From Bacteroidota bacterium (lineage in GTDB: Bacteria > Bacteroidota > Bacteroidia > Sphingobacteriales > Sphingobacteriaceae), in contig JABDGE010000019.1 of the NCBI GenBank assembly GCA_013286235.1, forward strand, positions 1 through 51,577: a stretch of 51,577 nucleotides of DNA, in the 5' to 3' direction. How positions within the stretch are numbered: the stretch's first letter is position 1; every line of letters begins with the position of its first letter. The notes below the pieces were generated by a model. It saw only the letters and a list, made by a program, of their open reading frames with translations, had not been told where the DNA came from and made no database searches. The position numbers and the translations under genes were made by a program. Below are positions 9,193 through 18,221 of this stretch, in pieces.

Positions 9193-9894
9193 ATGAAACC
9201 GTTTTCCTGGCTTTTACTCCTTTTGCTGGTATGCGGCTTCAACCAGCCTAAAGGGCACAACGTAATCCAATTTAATATAAGCTCAATTTTAAACGCCCGG
9301 CCGGTAACGACGCTGTCCACGGGCAAGTTGGCGACCTGGAAAACCGGCATTGACGGCAACGGAAAAGCTGACGGGTATCTCACCCGGTCCGCCGCGAAAT
9401 TCAACGGAGACCCGGACGAACACGCACTGCCGGATGAGCCATTGATCGCAGCAAATAGCTTTCACCCGGAGGTTCGGCTGCATTACTCCAATCACGATAC
9501 CCTAAATTACCAGGCTTGCAGCCTGCCCGGCGACACTTCCGTCGCGTTTTCAGTACCCAAAGGAAAATATTCCATGTTATACTTTGCGTTGACTAGTGCC
9601 GAGGGATCCTCTTCCATGAAATTTCACTTGACTTATGCCGATGGCGAGTATATCGATGAAATATTGCTGCCCGATTATTACCAGGATATTCCGACAAATG
9701 ATCCAAGCCTTTGTTACCTTGTGCATGACCTGGCCAAATGGGGGCCCACAAACAAAATGACGGAAAAGGATCATCACAATATCGACCTGGTGCAGGTGCA
9801 GGCTGATCCGACGCGTACGTTATTGGAGATAAAAATAAATAAGGGAAAACCGGGATACGTTGTTTTTTGGGCAGCGGCCGGGAAGCTGAAATAA
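9193..9894 (+). CDS. Secreted protein of unknown function
   Basis: I do not recognise this 233-aa protein. The start at 9193 (MKPFSWLLLLLLVCGF) gives a Sec or lipoprotein-like leader; the longer ORF from 9088 only reads through the thioredoxin relic and is rejected. The mature part is rich in short beta-strand patterns (SVAFSVPKGKYSMLYFALTSA, MKFHLTYADG, LLEIKINKGKPGYVVFWAA), which suggests a jelly-roll or carbohydrate-binding-like sandwich, as an inference from pattern only. No catalytic motif is obvious. Confidence 0.7.
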   Translation: MKPFSWLLLLLLVCGFNQPKGHNVIQFNISSILNARPVTTLSTGKLATWKTGIDGNGKADGYLTRSAAKFNGDPDEHALPDEPLIAANSFHPEVRLHYSNHDTLNYQACSLPGDTSVAFSVPKGKYSMLYFALTSAEGSSSMKFHLTYADGEYIDEILLPDYYQDIPTNDPSLCYLVHDLAKWGPTNKMTEKDHHNIDLVQVQADPTRTLLEIKINKGKPGYVVFWAAAGKLK

Positions 9895-9977
9895 TATCTG
9901 CACATCCGCTCATCTGCATATCACTACTACCAACTGCCACTCATCACTGTTACTGCACACTGCCCACAGCAAACTGC

Positions 9978-10937
9978 CTACTGCTGTTGCTGCTGCATCA
10001 TCTCCATATACCGCTGGTAACTATTCTTCGGGGTATCTGATACGATACTGGTGATGTGGGCTTCGCGAATGTGTTCTTCATTGCTGAGTACATTTTCATC
10101 GTCGACAGAAACGGAAACCTCCAGTTTATGGTTGGATGCCCCTTTGTACACGCCTTTTACGGGTGAGCAATTGGAGAAATTACGCCCTACGGCCAGGCGG
10201 ACGTGTGTTTCGTTGGCAATGCAGTTGTTGGTAGGATCGAGACCAAGCCAGCCATAATCGGGTATGTAAGCCTCGGCCCAGGCATGGGTAGCGCCCTGCC
10301 CCCGCATGCCGTTGCGGCTGGTGCAGATATAGCCGCTCACGTAGCGGGCGGGAATACCTTCCATCCGGAGCATTTCCGTTAAGATGTGTGCGAAATCCTG
10401 GCAAACGCCGGCTTTGAGCTTCCATATTTCTTCAAGCCTGGTTTCTACGGTTGTTACGCCCTGGATATACTCAAAGCTATCGAACACGAATTTGCAGAAA
10501 CGCAGGGCTACCTGGTAAGGCGAACCATCTTTGAGCTTTTCATCTTTCACTATTTCGCGCAATTGGTCCAGGCCTTCGAAGTACTCCTGCTTTAAATAGT
10601 CGATATAGGGCACCACGTATTGGAGGCGCTTGAGGTCTTCCCATTGCTGTTCAGGAAAAATATCCGAAACCGGCAGCTCCCGGTGTTTGGTGGCCACCAA
10701 TATGCGTGAATTGATGGTTAGCATCATGTGCGGTTCGCTGTAAGTGAAACTCCCTACCTCATTGCCGTAGTAGTCGATATAGGTATCCACGTGCGGATTG
10801 CCGGTGATGGTGAGATCCTGCTTTAAAACATCCTGGAAAGCGTCCTTTATCGGGAACAAAATGATCTGGTTGGCGCTGTCGCGTACCGGGCTTTCATAGA
10901 TATAACGCGTAATATGCTGTATTTCAAATTCAGGCAT
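9978..10937 (-). CDS. Transglutaminase-like protein of the ATP-grasp/alpha-E locus
   Basis: 319 residues: an N-terminal beta-strand domain typical of bacterial transglutaminase-like proteins, then the papain-like core with catalytic Cys179 (GVCQDFAH), His218 (GATHAWAEA) and Asp234 (LGLDPTNN). It probably acts as a peptidase or amide-transferring enzyme. It is the last of three co-directional genes with alpha-E and ATP-grasp proteins, an arrangement described for predicted peptide-synthesis/modification systems. The C-terminus ends MMQQQQQ, encoded by a CTGCTG-rich simple repeat that continues past the gene, so the tail may be repeat-derived. Confidence 0.9.
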   Translation of the reverse strand: MPEFEIQHITRYIYESPVRDSANQIILFPIKDAFQDVLKQDLTITGNPHVDTYIDYYGNEVGSFTYSEPHMMLTINSRILVATKHRELPVSDIFPEQQWEDLKRLQYVVPYIDYLKQEYFEGLDQLREIVKDEKLKDGSPYQVALRFCKFVFDSFEYIQGVTTVETRLEEIWKLKAGVCQDFAHILTEMLRMEGIPARYVSGYICTSRNGMRGQGATHAWAEAYIPDYGWLGLDPTNNCIANETHVRLAVGRNFSNCSPVKGVYKGASNHKLEVSVSVDDENVLSNEEHIREAHITSIVSDTPKNSYQRYMEMMQQQQQ

Positions 10938-10974
10938 GTTGTCAATTGTTGATTTGAAAATTTGTCAATTTGAA

Positions 10975-11047
10975 AACTCTTTGAAAGCTTAAAGCGGAAA
11001 GCATAAAGCTCAAAGCTCAAAGCCGAAAGCTAAAAGCTCAAAGCTTA
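10975..11047. repeat. AAAGCT simple repeats
   Basis: About ten degenerate copies of GAAAGCTTAAAG/CAAAGCTC between the transglutaminase and alpha-E genes. A shorter stretch of the same style is at 49829-49858. No gene in 10938-11155. Confidence 0.6.
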
Positions 11048-11155
11048 AATATTGATAATCAAAAAGTTATCGTTCAATTTATTTAAATAATTAATAGACT
11101 TATGCTAATGGTGCTCATTCGCAACGTGCGAGTGTCGTTATTGTTCCTCCTTTTA

Positions 11156-12091
11156 TCAGGAATTAGCAAAATAGTGTTCATTAAGCGCGTTACCGATTCC
11201 ATAAAGCTCTGAGCGTATTTGCATCAGGAATTTGTGCAGCCCTTCCTTTTCCACGCTTTTAACCGAACTGTACTTGATCCGGCTTTCGAGCCGGCCAATC
11301 CGGAAGGAGAGCTCGCGGTAATCCTCGAGATTGCTGTCGTTCTTCAATCTTTCAAAATACCGCTGGATATGGTTAACCGAATAGATAACCGACCGCGGGA
11401 AATCGTTATTCAACAGCACCTGTTCCAGCACGTTCGATGATTCAAAGCCTTCCCGGTAAGTTTTCAGGTAGAGCTCATAACCGCCTATTGACAGCAACAG
11501 GTGTTTCCAGTAGCTGGTATCCGTCAGCAGGTCGGGGTTTTCATTGGCCGAGCCAAACTTAGTATCGAGGATATCTACCGACTGTATCGCCCGTTCGAGG
11601 TACTTGCCCAGGTTCATAAAGCTGCGGCCTTCGCCACGTTCCATTGTGATCTCCACCGTGCCATAGTATAGCATTACCTGCTTGATTAGGATATCGAGGA
11701 TGGTAATTGGATCATCTTTACGCATCGACCGTTCGAGGCGGGGTTCTTTTACGGCATGATAATATTCATTCAGACATTGCCAAAGGTCTTTGGGAATATG
11801 TTCCTGCACACTGCGCGCATTTTCCCTTGCGAGCGTGATGATATTGAGAATGGAGTTTTGATTGCTTTTACCAAATACCATATAGTTGAGCACGGCTCGG
11901 CTATCGTTCTCCAGCTTCGTGGCTTCTTCCTCGTCCTCGCCGGCAAATATCCGCACCACCGGCTCCCAGGTAAATTCCTGCACGGTGTCCTGTGAAGAAT
12001 TGTAATTGATCTTTAGCATCCGCAGCATACCGTCGCTGCGCTCGATATAACGGCTTAACCAATAAAAACTTGCTGCTACGCGGCTTAACAT
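11156..12091 (-). CDS. Alpha-E domain-containing protein
   Basis: 311 residues opening with MLSRVAASFYWLSRYIERSDG, the hallmark start of the alpha-E (DUF403) family, mostly alpha-helical. Biochemical role not established; the family is nearly always encoded with the circularly permuted ATP-grasp protein and a transglutaminase, as here, and is thought to help the ATP-grasp enzyme. 218 nt separate it from the transglutaminase gene and 292 nt from the ATP-grasp gene, both gaps filled by repeats. Confidence 0.92.
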   Translation of the reverse strand: MLSRVAASFYWLSRYIERSDGMLRMLKINYNSSQDTVQEFTWEPVVRIFAGEDEEEATKLENDSRAVLNYMVFGKSNQNSILNIITLARENARSVQEHIPKDLWQCLNEYYHAVKEPRLERSMRKDDPITILDILIKQVMLYYGTVEITMERGEGRSFMNLGKYLERAIQSVDILDTKFGSANENPDLLTDTSYWKHLLLSIGGYELYLKTYREGFESSNVLEQVLLNNDFPRSVIYSVNHIQRYFERLKNDSNLEDYRELSFRIGRLESRIKYSSVKSVEKEGLHKFLMQIRSELYGIGNALNEHYFANS

Positions 12092-12101
12092 GGGGTTTTG
12101 A

Positions 12102-12386
12102 TTTCGGATTTACGATTTACGATTTCGGATTTATTTATTGCTCCTTGTGTTATTAGTTGTTTTTTTATTTCGGATGTTCGACCCGATAGCTATCGGGTTC
12201 GGATTTGTTTTTTAGTGTTCGGAAATCACATTTTCCATTTCAGATTGTTTTTATTTCGGATTTATTTACCTTCCCTAACTACTATTAGTTGCTAGACATT
12301 CAGTATAGCCATATTCAAAGTCGGAAATCGAAATTCTCAAATTCAAAATTCATCATTCAAAATCCGAAATCGTAAATCGTAAATCA
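12102..12386. repeat. Repeat block with inverted TTTACGATTTACGA ends
   Basis: The gap between the alpha-E and ATP-grasp genes starts with GATTTCGGATTTACGATT and ends with the inverted form AATCGTAAATCGTAAATCA. A CCCGATAGCTATCGGG palindrome sits inside (12182-12197). The TCA at 12384-12386 is the complement of the TGA stop of the ATP-grasp gene, so the repeat begins at the stop codon. No gene seen. Confidence 0.6.
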
Positions 12387-13838
12387 AGCCAACACCCACG
12401 TATCCTTACTCCCCCCACCCTGCGAGCTGTTTACCACCAGGGAGCCTTCTTTCAATGCTACCCGCGTTAAACCACCTGGGACGATCTCGATACCATCCGG
12501 GCCAAATAAGGCATAGGGACGCAGATCCACCCGACGGGGCTTCAGCTCGCCCTGCATGTAACATGGGGCAGCGGACAGGCTTATTGTCGGCTGTGCGATG
12601 AAGTTGCGCGGATCTTTCATTACTTCTTTTTTGTAATCGTCAATTTCCTGTTCGGTGGCGGCATGACCCATCAGCATACCGTAGCCTCCGCTCCCATTGG
12701 TTTTTTTGATGACCATGTTGTTTATGTTTTTAAAAACATGCTCCCGTGCATCCGCGAAACCGAGCTGGTGCGTGGGTACGTTCTTCAAAATCGGTTCCTC
12801 GTTCAAATAGTATTTGATCATCTCCGGCACATAAACGTACACGGCCTTATCGTCGGCTACGCCTGTGCCTACGGCGTTCACAATGGCTACATTTCCCTTT
12901 CGGTAGGCGCCCATGATACCGGCAACGCCCAGCATACTGGTGGGATTAAATACCAGGGGATCGAGGAATTCGTCGTCCACCCGGCGGTAGATCACGTCAA
13001 CCTGCTCCAGGCCGGTGGTGGTTTTCATGTACACCTTGTGGTTGTTCACCACGAGGTCGCGGCCTTCCACCAGCTCCACACCCATCAGGCGGGCGAGGGT
13101 GCTGTGTTCAAAATACGCCGAATTATATATACCCGGTGTTAATAAAACAATAGTAGGGTTATGTATCTGCCGGGGCGAAAGCGCCAGCAGGTTTTTGTAT
13201 AAAATTGAAGGGTACTCGGTGACGCCCCTTACGCCGCATTGCGGCAGCAGATCGGGAAAAAGGCGTTTGGTGATCTCGCGGTTTTCCAGCATATAGCTCA
13301 CGCCGGATGGGGTGCGCAGGTTATCTTCCAGTACATAAAACGTGCCGTCATAATCGCGGATCAGGTCGATCCCTGAAATATGAACATAAATATCATGAGG
13401 CACCTTTAACTCGTACATTTCGCGCAAAAAATGCGGACACGAGTAAATGATGTCGATGGGTACAATGCCGTCCTTAATGATGAACTGGTTATTGTACACA
13501 TCTTTTATAAACAGGTTCAGCGCGGTAAGCCGTTGTTTGATACCCTTTTCGACAAAAGCCCATTCCTCGCCGGTGATAATGCGGGGGATGATGTCGAAGG
13601 GGAATATTTTTTCGATGCCCTCGCCGCTGTTGTAAACGGTGAAGGTGATGCCCTGGGTCATGAATAGGCGCTTTGCCAGCTCTTCCTTTTTGTTCAGGTC
13701 GTCAACGGATTCGCCTGATACATAGTCGATCACTTTACGGTAATGGTCCCTTATCCGGGCATTTTTGCCGTACATTTCGTCCCAAACCCCGTCAATGGGG
13801 CTGTATTTGTCAAAATAACCTGATTCCTGCATCGCCAA
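12384..13838 (-). CDS. Circularly permuted type 2 ATP-grasp protein
   Basis: A 484-aa member of the circularly permuted ATP-grasp family (formerly DUF404/DUF407). Recognisable segments: YDGTFYVLEDNLRTPSGVSYMLENR, NPTIVLLTPG, VYRRVDDEFLDP region, KKTNGSGGYGMLMG (ATP loop) and LRPYALFG near the end. The fold ligates a carboxylate to an amine with ATP; family members are predicted to build peptide-like products. Promoter-proximal gene of the trio with alpha-E and transglutaminase, all on the minus strand. M3 is an alternative start. Confidence 0.92.
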   Translation of the reverse strand: MAMQESGYFDKYSPIDGVWDEMYGKNARIRDHYRKVIDYVSGESVDDLNKKEELAKRLFMTQGITFTVYNSGEGIEKIFPFDIIPRIITGEEWAFVEKGIKQRLTALNLFIKDVYNNQFIIKDGIVPIDIIYSCPHFLREMYELKVPHDIYVHISGIDLIRDYDGTFYVLEDNLRTPSGVSYMLENREITKRLFPDLLPQCGVRGVTEYPSILYKNLLALSPRQIHNPTIVLLTPGIYNSAYFEHSTLARLMGVELVEGRDLVVNNHKVYMKTTTGLEQVDVIYRRVDDEFLDPLVFNPTSMLGVAGIMGAYRKGNVAIVNAVGTGVADDKAVYVYVPEMIKYYLNEEPILKNVPTHQLGFADAREHVFKNINNMVIKKTNGSGGYGMLMGHAATEQEIDDYKKEVMKDPRNFIAQPTISLSAAPCYMQGELKPRRVDLRPYALFGPDGIEIVPGGLTRVALKEGSLVVNSSQGGGSKDTWVLA

Positions 13839-14168
13839 ATAGCTTAAAATTAAACCAGTTACCTTTTAAAATCGTAATTTATGAAGTGTTTTTGTATAAA
13901 AACGAATGTTTGGTGATTTTTTTTAACAGTTTTTTAATTTATTCTTGGTTTGGAGGGGAATATTGTAAAAATTATCGTGCAAATCGGCTACGTAATTTAT
14001 ATAAATCATAAGATATGTCCTTCACGATAACATTTGTCCCTGAGACGCAAAATGTTGCGTCTCTACAGCCTGAGACGCAAAATGTTGCGTCTCTACAGCC
14101 TGAGACGCAAAATGTTGCGTCTCTACAATTTTGAGAATCTGCTACTGAAACTGTTACAGGGGAAGCGA
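13839..14168. repeat. Gene-free stretch with three tandem GAGACGCAA hairpins
   Basis: Between convergently placed neighbours, 14042-14123 holds three copies of a 30-bp unit. Each contains a perfect hairpin with arms GAGACGCAA and TTGCGTCTC and a 4-nt loop (14042-14063, 14072-14093, 14102-14123). ORFs through this block are just the repeat translated. The remaining AT-rich part (13839-14030) is upstream of the ATP-grasp gene and may hold its promoter; no clear box was read. Confidence 0.75.
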
Positions 14169-15005
14169 TCAATCCGGGGTTTGCTTCCGGTACTGTTTCC
14201 TGTAAATGGCTATCATCCTGCTCATGATCACCCTGAACGGCGCCTTAAACAGCCTGCTCAAAAGCAAAGCTATTTTCATTTTGACGGGAAAGATGATCAC
14301 GGCCTTGTTGGCAGCGACACCGCGGAGGATGTGATCTGCCGCTTTTTCCGCACTTATCCCCTTCGAAAGTTCCGTTATGGAGTAATCCTTCGCGTTTTGC
14401 AGAGCGTTTACATACCTGGTGTCGGCGACAATCGCTGTGCTTACCATCCCCGGGCATACCACGCTTACCTTAATGCCAAGCGCCTTTGCCTCGGTGCGCA
14501 ATACCTTCGAGTAACTAACTACGGCATGTTTCGATACGCTGTAGGGCGCCAGCAGCGGGACGCCATCGATAAGCCCGGCTCCCGACGATGTGTTTACGAT
14601 CTGCCCATGCCCTTGCTGCAGCATCAGCTTGTACGCCGCCTGTGAACCGTACAACATCCCGTAAAAATTGACGCCCATTACCTTCTCAAAATCTGTTACG
14701 GAAAGGTCACGAAGCTCCCCGCCTACCGATATACCGGCATTGTTGAAGATGATGTCGATGCGGCCGAACTGTGCTGCTACGCTGTTTAGCATGGCCTCTA
14801 CTTCGGTACAGATTGACACATCCAATTTCAATGGAATTGCCGCGTTGCCGGTTAACCCGGCTGTCTCTTCAGCCCTGGACAAGTTTATATCCGCGCAGAC
14901 CACCTGCGCGCCTGCGGCCGCCAGCTTAAGGCAAAGCGCGCAACCTATGCCCGAGCCACCGCCGGTTACAATCGCAATTTTATTAACAAAGTAGTTGTGG
15001 TACAT
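14169..15005 (-). CDS. SDR family NAD(P)-dependent oxidoreductase
   Basis: A 278-aa short-chain dehydrogenase. TGGGSGIG is the cofactor loop, NNAGIS the conserved strand, a Ser in VNTSSGAGL and YSVSK the catalytic Ser/Tyr/Lys. The C-terminal part (KIALLLSRLFKAPFRVIMSRM) is hydrophobic and basic, as in membrane-associated SDRs. The start is set at MYHNYFVNKIAIVTGG (ATG complement at 15003-15005); the longer ORF to 15146 adds 47 residues unlike the family and overlaps the divergent kinase gene. Substrate unknown. Confidence 0.88.
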   Translation of the reverse strand: MYHNYFVNKIAIVTGGGSGIGCALCLKLAAAGAQVVCADINLSRAEETAGLTGNAAIPLKLDVSICTEVEAMLNSVAAQFGRIDIIFNNAGISVGGELRDLSVTDFEKVMGVNFYGMLYGSQAAYKLMLQQGHGQIVNTSSGAGLIDGVPLLAPYSVSKHAVVSYSKVLRTEAKALGIKVSVVCPGMVSTAIVADTRYVNALQNAKDYSITELSKGISAEKAADHILRGVAANKAVIIFPVKMKIALLLSRLFKAPFRVIMSRMIAIYRKQYRKQTPD

Positions 15006-15088
15006 TTTTGATTTTGGTGATGTAAAGATACATTCACTGTTGTTTAAAACAACATTGGCTGAATTGGCGGATAGCGTCAATTTTCGTC

Positions 15089-15119
15089 TATAGCGATGGG
15101 TTTGAAACCCATCGCTATA
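15089..15119. repeat. Perfect 31-bp palindrome
   Basis: Arms of 15 bp (TATAGCGATGGGTTT and its complement) around one central G. It lies between the divergent SDR and PfkB genes, so it is more likely a mobile repeat than a terminator. Confidence 0.8.
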
Positions 15120-15174
15120 ATTGTGCAATACCACCAATTTGCACATCTGCCGGGTAAAACCTTATCTTTCCCGG

Positions 15175-16038
15175 ATGTACGATATATGCTGCATCGGCCA
15201 TATTACCTCCGATAAGATCGTGACGCCGGGTTCTGTGAGTTACCTTCCAGGTGGCACAGCTTATTACTTTTCCTGTGCGCTTAGCCTGCTAAGTGTTGAT
15301 TACCTGCTGGTGACTTCGCTGGCTGCTGCCGATATGAAGTACGTCGACTTGCTTCGCGCAAAAGGCATTAGCGTAGAAGCGCATGGCGGGAGCGGAACGG
15401 TGTTTTTTGAGAATATTTATGGGGCCAGTCACGACGACCGGAGCCAAAACGTTTTACAGACCGCCGATCCGTTCAGCCTGTCGCAACTGGATCAGGTGGA
15501 CGCCCGCGTTTTTCACCTTGGCCCCCTGCTGGCTGATGATATACCTGCGGAGCTGGTGAAAGCGCTCTCCGCTAAAGGGCGCATCAGCCTGGATGTGCAG
15601 GGTTATCTCCGCAAAGTGGTGAACCAAAAGGTTTACTCGGTCGACTGGCCCGAAAAGGCACTGGTGCTGCAGTACGTGGATATTTTGAAAGCGGATGTTG
15701 CGGAATTACGGGCACTTACGGGTTTTGAAACTGTTGCCGATGGCGCTAAACAGGTATCCGAATGGGGCGTAAAGGAAGTGGTGGTAACCAATGGCAGTAA
15801 GGGATCCGTAATTTATAGCGGTGACGAAGTTTATCAAATCCGGGCCTATGCGCCGCCTGTAGTGTTGGACGCGACCGGGTGTGGCGATACTTATATGGCG
15901 GGATACCTGTTCAGGCGCTTAAAAGGCGACGGGATACAGCAAGCCGGTGAATTTGCTGCGGCAATGGCTGGGTTGAAAACTGCGGCGAATGGGGCGTTTG
16001 AGGGGACAGAAGAGGACGTGGTTGGATTTAGAGGTTAG
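15175..16038 (+). CDS. PfkB family carbohydrate kinase
   Basis: A 287-aa ribokinase-like sugar or nucleoside kinase. The N-terminal GHITSDKIV and PGGTAYYFSCAL are the usual substrate-side signature (GG motif), and VVLDATGCGDTYMAGYL is the C-terminal PfkB signature with the catalytic Asp in GCGD. The start at 15175 (MYDICCIGHITSDK) fits the family; the ATG at 15121 would run back into the palindrome. Substrate cannot be told from sequence. Divergent from the SDR gene. Confidence 0.88.
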   Translation: MYDICCIGHITSDKIVTPGSVSYLPGGTAYYFSCALSLLSVDYLLVTSLAAADMKYVDLLRAKGISVEAHGGSGTVFFENIYGASHDDRSQNVLQTADPFSLSQLDQVDARVFHLGPLLADDIPAELVKALSAKGRISLDVQGYLRKVVNQKVYSVDWPEKALVLQYVDILKADVAELRALTGFETVADGAKQVSEWGVKEVVVTNGSKGSVIYSGDEVYQIRAYAPPVVLDATGCGDTYMAGYLFRRLKGDGIQQAGEFAAAMAGLKTAANGAFEGTEEDVVGFRG

Positions 16039-16332
16039 TCTAAAATATGAAACTGTGTTTTGGCTAAAACAACTATTAGAAAATCGATTCATTTTAACAC
16101 ATAGATCACTAAGAATACGCAATTAACACTGAGAAAAAAATGATAAACTATTAAGGCTCTGTGGCCTCTGCGCCCCCTCCGTGCCCTCTGTGGTAAAATT
16201 TTAACAGTTTTGTATATAGGAAAAGTTAGTTGCTAAGGGATTAGAAAAAGTCTGGAAGATTGGAAGTCTGGAAATCAGAAAAATTTTTACAAGCAAAAAT
16301 GGTCAAAGTGGGTCGTTATTCTGCCATTGAGA
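16039..16332. other. Intergenic stretch with rRNA-unrelated CACAGAG-type repeat
   Basis: No gene. Around 16098-16205 lies a sequence of the style ACACATAGATCACTAAGAAT... CTCTGTGGCCTCTGCGCCCCCTCCGTG, a dispersed intergenic repeat; a related piece (TTAACCACAGGAGGCCACTGAG) is at 40183-40226 near the PdeM-like gene. Confidence 0.45.
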
Positions 16333-16740
16333 TCACCTGAGGTCGTTCCGCATCATTCCATCCACCGAATACCGGTTGTAATGCGCATAATAAAACAGCA
16401 CAGCGAGGTAGGCGCTGTAAAACAACTGGGTAAACACGCCCTGCCATTGCTCAATTACGCTGCTGCCGAAGATTAGGGCCAGTATAATCGCCGCACCCAA
16501 AACCACCGCGAAACGGGTAAACAGGCCCAGCAACAGCAGCAAGCCGGTAATAAATTCCAGGAAAGGCAACACATGACCGAATGCCGATATAAACCCTTCG
16601 GGCAGGAATGATTTGCTGAATTGCTTTACCATTCCGTCGCTGAACTCACTGAGCTTAGTTATGCGGATAAGGCCATGGCCAAAAAAGCTGAGGCCCATGG
16701 GCAGGCGGGCAAGCAGGTAGGTGTATTGTTCCTTTTTCAC
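16333..16740 (-). CDS. DoxX family membrane protein
   Basis: A 135-aa protein with about four membrane helices (LPMGLSFFGHGLIRI, HVLPFLEFITGLLLLLGLF, FAVVLGAAIILALIFG, LFYSAYLAVLFYYAHY), matching the DoxX fold. Some DoxX proteins join thiol or quinone redox chemistry at the inner membrane; the role here is unknown. Monocistronic. Confidence 0.85.
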   Translation of the reverse strand: MKKEQYTYLLARLPMGLSFFGHGLIRITKLSEFSDGMVKQFSKSFLPEGFISAFGHVLPFLEFITGLLLLLGLFTRFAVVLGAAIILALIFGSSVIEQWQGVFTQLFYSAYLAVLFYYAHYNRYSVDGMMRNDLR

Positions 16741-16855
16741 GGGGAATGATTTTCAGCATTAACGGTAGAGAGTTTCTTTTATTTTTATTGCAAGTCAGGC
16801 AATTCTCTTATTTTCAACTTAGAATTTGTTTAGAAATCGTTTTGAAAAACTGTAA

Positions 16856-16949
16856 AGACGCGATATTTTGCGTCTCCGAGACAAATGATATCGTTTAGGA
16901 CATATTTCGCAAACAAATTACGGGTCCGAGACGCAAAGTATTGCGTCTC
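16856..16949. repeat. GAGACGCAA hairpins, upstream of VOC gene
   Basis: A perfect hairpin (arms GAGACGCAA/TTGCGTCTC, loop AGTA) at 16928-16949 and a decayed one at about 16856-16875. Same family as the triple array at 14.0 kb. Confidence 0.75.
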
Positions 16950-17022
16950 TACGGCGAAGAATCATAATAATAACAACAATTCTACATTTTTAAACAGGCT
17001 CTTATAAAACCCTTTTAACGCA

Positions 17023-17451
17023 ATGGAAGACAAACCGAACATCCAACTTGCCGTACCTTTTTTTATGGTGCGGGATATGGAAGCCTCGCTCGACTTTTAT
17101 CTCAACAAGCTGGGCTTTAAACTCACCAACCAATGGACGCCCCGCGGCAAGATCGAGTGGTGCTGGCTGCAGCGTGAAAGTGTGGCGATGATGTTACAGG
17201 AAGAACGTAATAAAGAAAAGTACGATGCCCAGGGCGCAAGGGGCACCGGCGTTTCGATTTGCTTCCAATGCGAAGACGCGCTGGCATTGTACCACGAGTT
17301 TACGGCCAAAGGCGTGGAAATAAAAGAGCCTTTCGTTGGCAACAATTTGTGGGTGGTGGCCTTTCGCGACCCGGATGGCTATAAGCTGGATTTTGAGAGC
17401 CCCACGGATGTGGAGGAGGAGACGACGTATTCGGAATTCCGCCGCCGCTAA
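17023..17451 (+). CDS. VOC family (glyoxalase/bleomycin-resistance-like) protein
   Basis: A 142-aa protein with the paired beta-alpha-beta-beta-beta pattern of the vicinal oxygen chelate fold: VPFFMVRDMEASLDFYLNKLGF, then VSICFQCEDALALYHEFTAKGVEI, and WVVAFRDPDGYKLDFESP with the usual metal Glu near the end. Candidate small-molecule-binding or lyase enzyme; substrate unknown. Monocistronic. Confidence 0.88.
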   Translation: MEDKPNIQLAVPFFMVRDMEASLDFYLNKLGFKLTNQWTPRGKIEWCWLQRESVAMMLQEERNKEKYDAQGARGTGVSICFQCEDALALYHEFTAKGVEIKEPFVGNNLWVVAFRDPDGYKLDFESPTDVEEETTYSEFRRR

Positions 17452-18221
17452 AGCTATGGCGGACGAAGGGGAAGGGGAAGTAGCAGTTGGCGGTTGGCAG
17501 TGGGCAGTAGCAGTAGCAGTAGCAGTAGCAATGGCAGTAGCAATGGCAGTATCAGTGGCAGTGGCAGTTGGCGGTGGCAGTTGGCGGTTGGCGGTGGTGG
17601 GAAAGTGGAAGTCGCAGACGTAGTGGCAGTCCTCGTCCCAGGGGCTCTCAAATGCTATTAGTCAACGGATGCATTGGCGGTAATTGACGCGCTCCGTTGA
17701 CTCACCCCGACATCGCTGCGCTCGTCGACCCTCTCTATCGCAGGCGATAAAGAGGGTAAAACCCGATACTTTTCTCTTTCGTTCCCGCAGGGTCTCGCGC
17801 AGCTTTAAGTTAACCCATAAATAGGTTACAATACATATCAATTCTACGATTCTTTTACAACGACCCGAATAGCAAGGTCGGGAATTGCTTGCGGCAGGGT
17901 GGTTCTGACCGCATACTACACGTTGATTTGCGTATGTAGAGGTTGCCTCGTTCCTCGCAATGACGCATAAGTTGTTGATTTTAAATTATTTATATAAGAA
18001 ATATCGATCCTGCATATAATGTGACTGCGTACGATTTTTGTGGGTTAACTTAAACGCGCTACGTACCCTGCGATGTAGAAGCACTTCTGCATTTAGTTCA
18101 TCCCCGCCTCCATCTCCCGCTATCATTAATTTGTCATTTTGACTGGCGTCACTTTTTATCAAAGCAAACTATCCTACTTTTACGGCTGATACTTGTTTAA
18201 ACACACATTTACGTAGAAGCT
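17452..18221. repeat. 770-bp gene-free stretch of simple and dispersed repeats
   Basis: 17480-17600 is a GGCAGTAGCAGT-type simple repeat (translations here are all low-complexity Val/Ala). 17690-17745 and 17785-17810 carry dispersed pieces (CATCGCTGCGCTCGTCGACC, CAGGGTCTCGCGCAGC) also found near 20160, 37095 and 44935. 17930-17970 has the GTTCCTCGCAATGACGC repeat. 18000-18221 is AT-richer and should hold the promoter of the alkene reductase. No gene seen. Confidence 0.7.

Noticed and set aside
14042..14123. Three equal repeats as a mini CRISPR array
   Set aside because: Units are directly joined with no variable spacers, each is a perfect hairpin, and no cas gene is near.
14034..14645. ORFs through the triple GAGACGCAA array, with a repetitive peptide
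   Set aside because: The peptide is only the 30-bp repeat translated, and the rest lies antisense to the SDR gene.
17336..17651. ORFs on both strands in the GGCAGTAGCAGT tract
   Set aside because: Low-complexity Val/Ala or Leu/Pro strings produced by a simple repeat.
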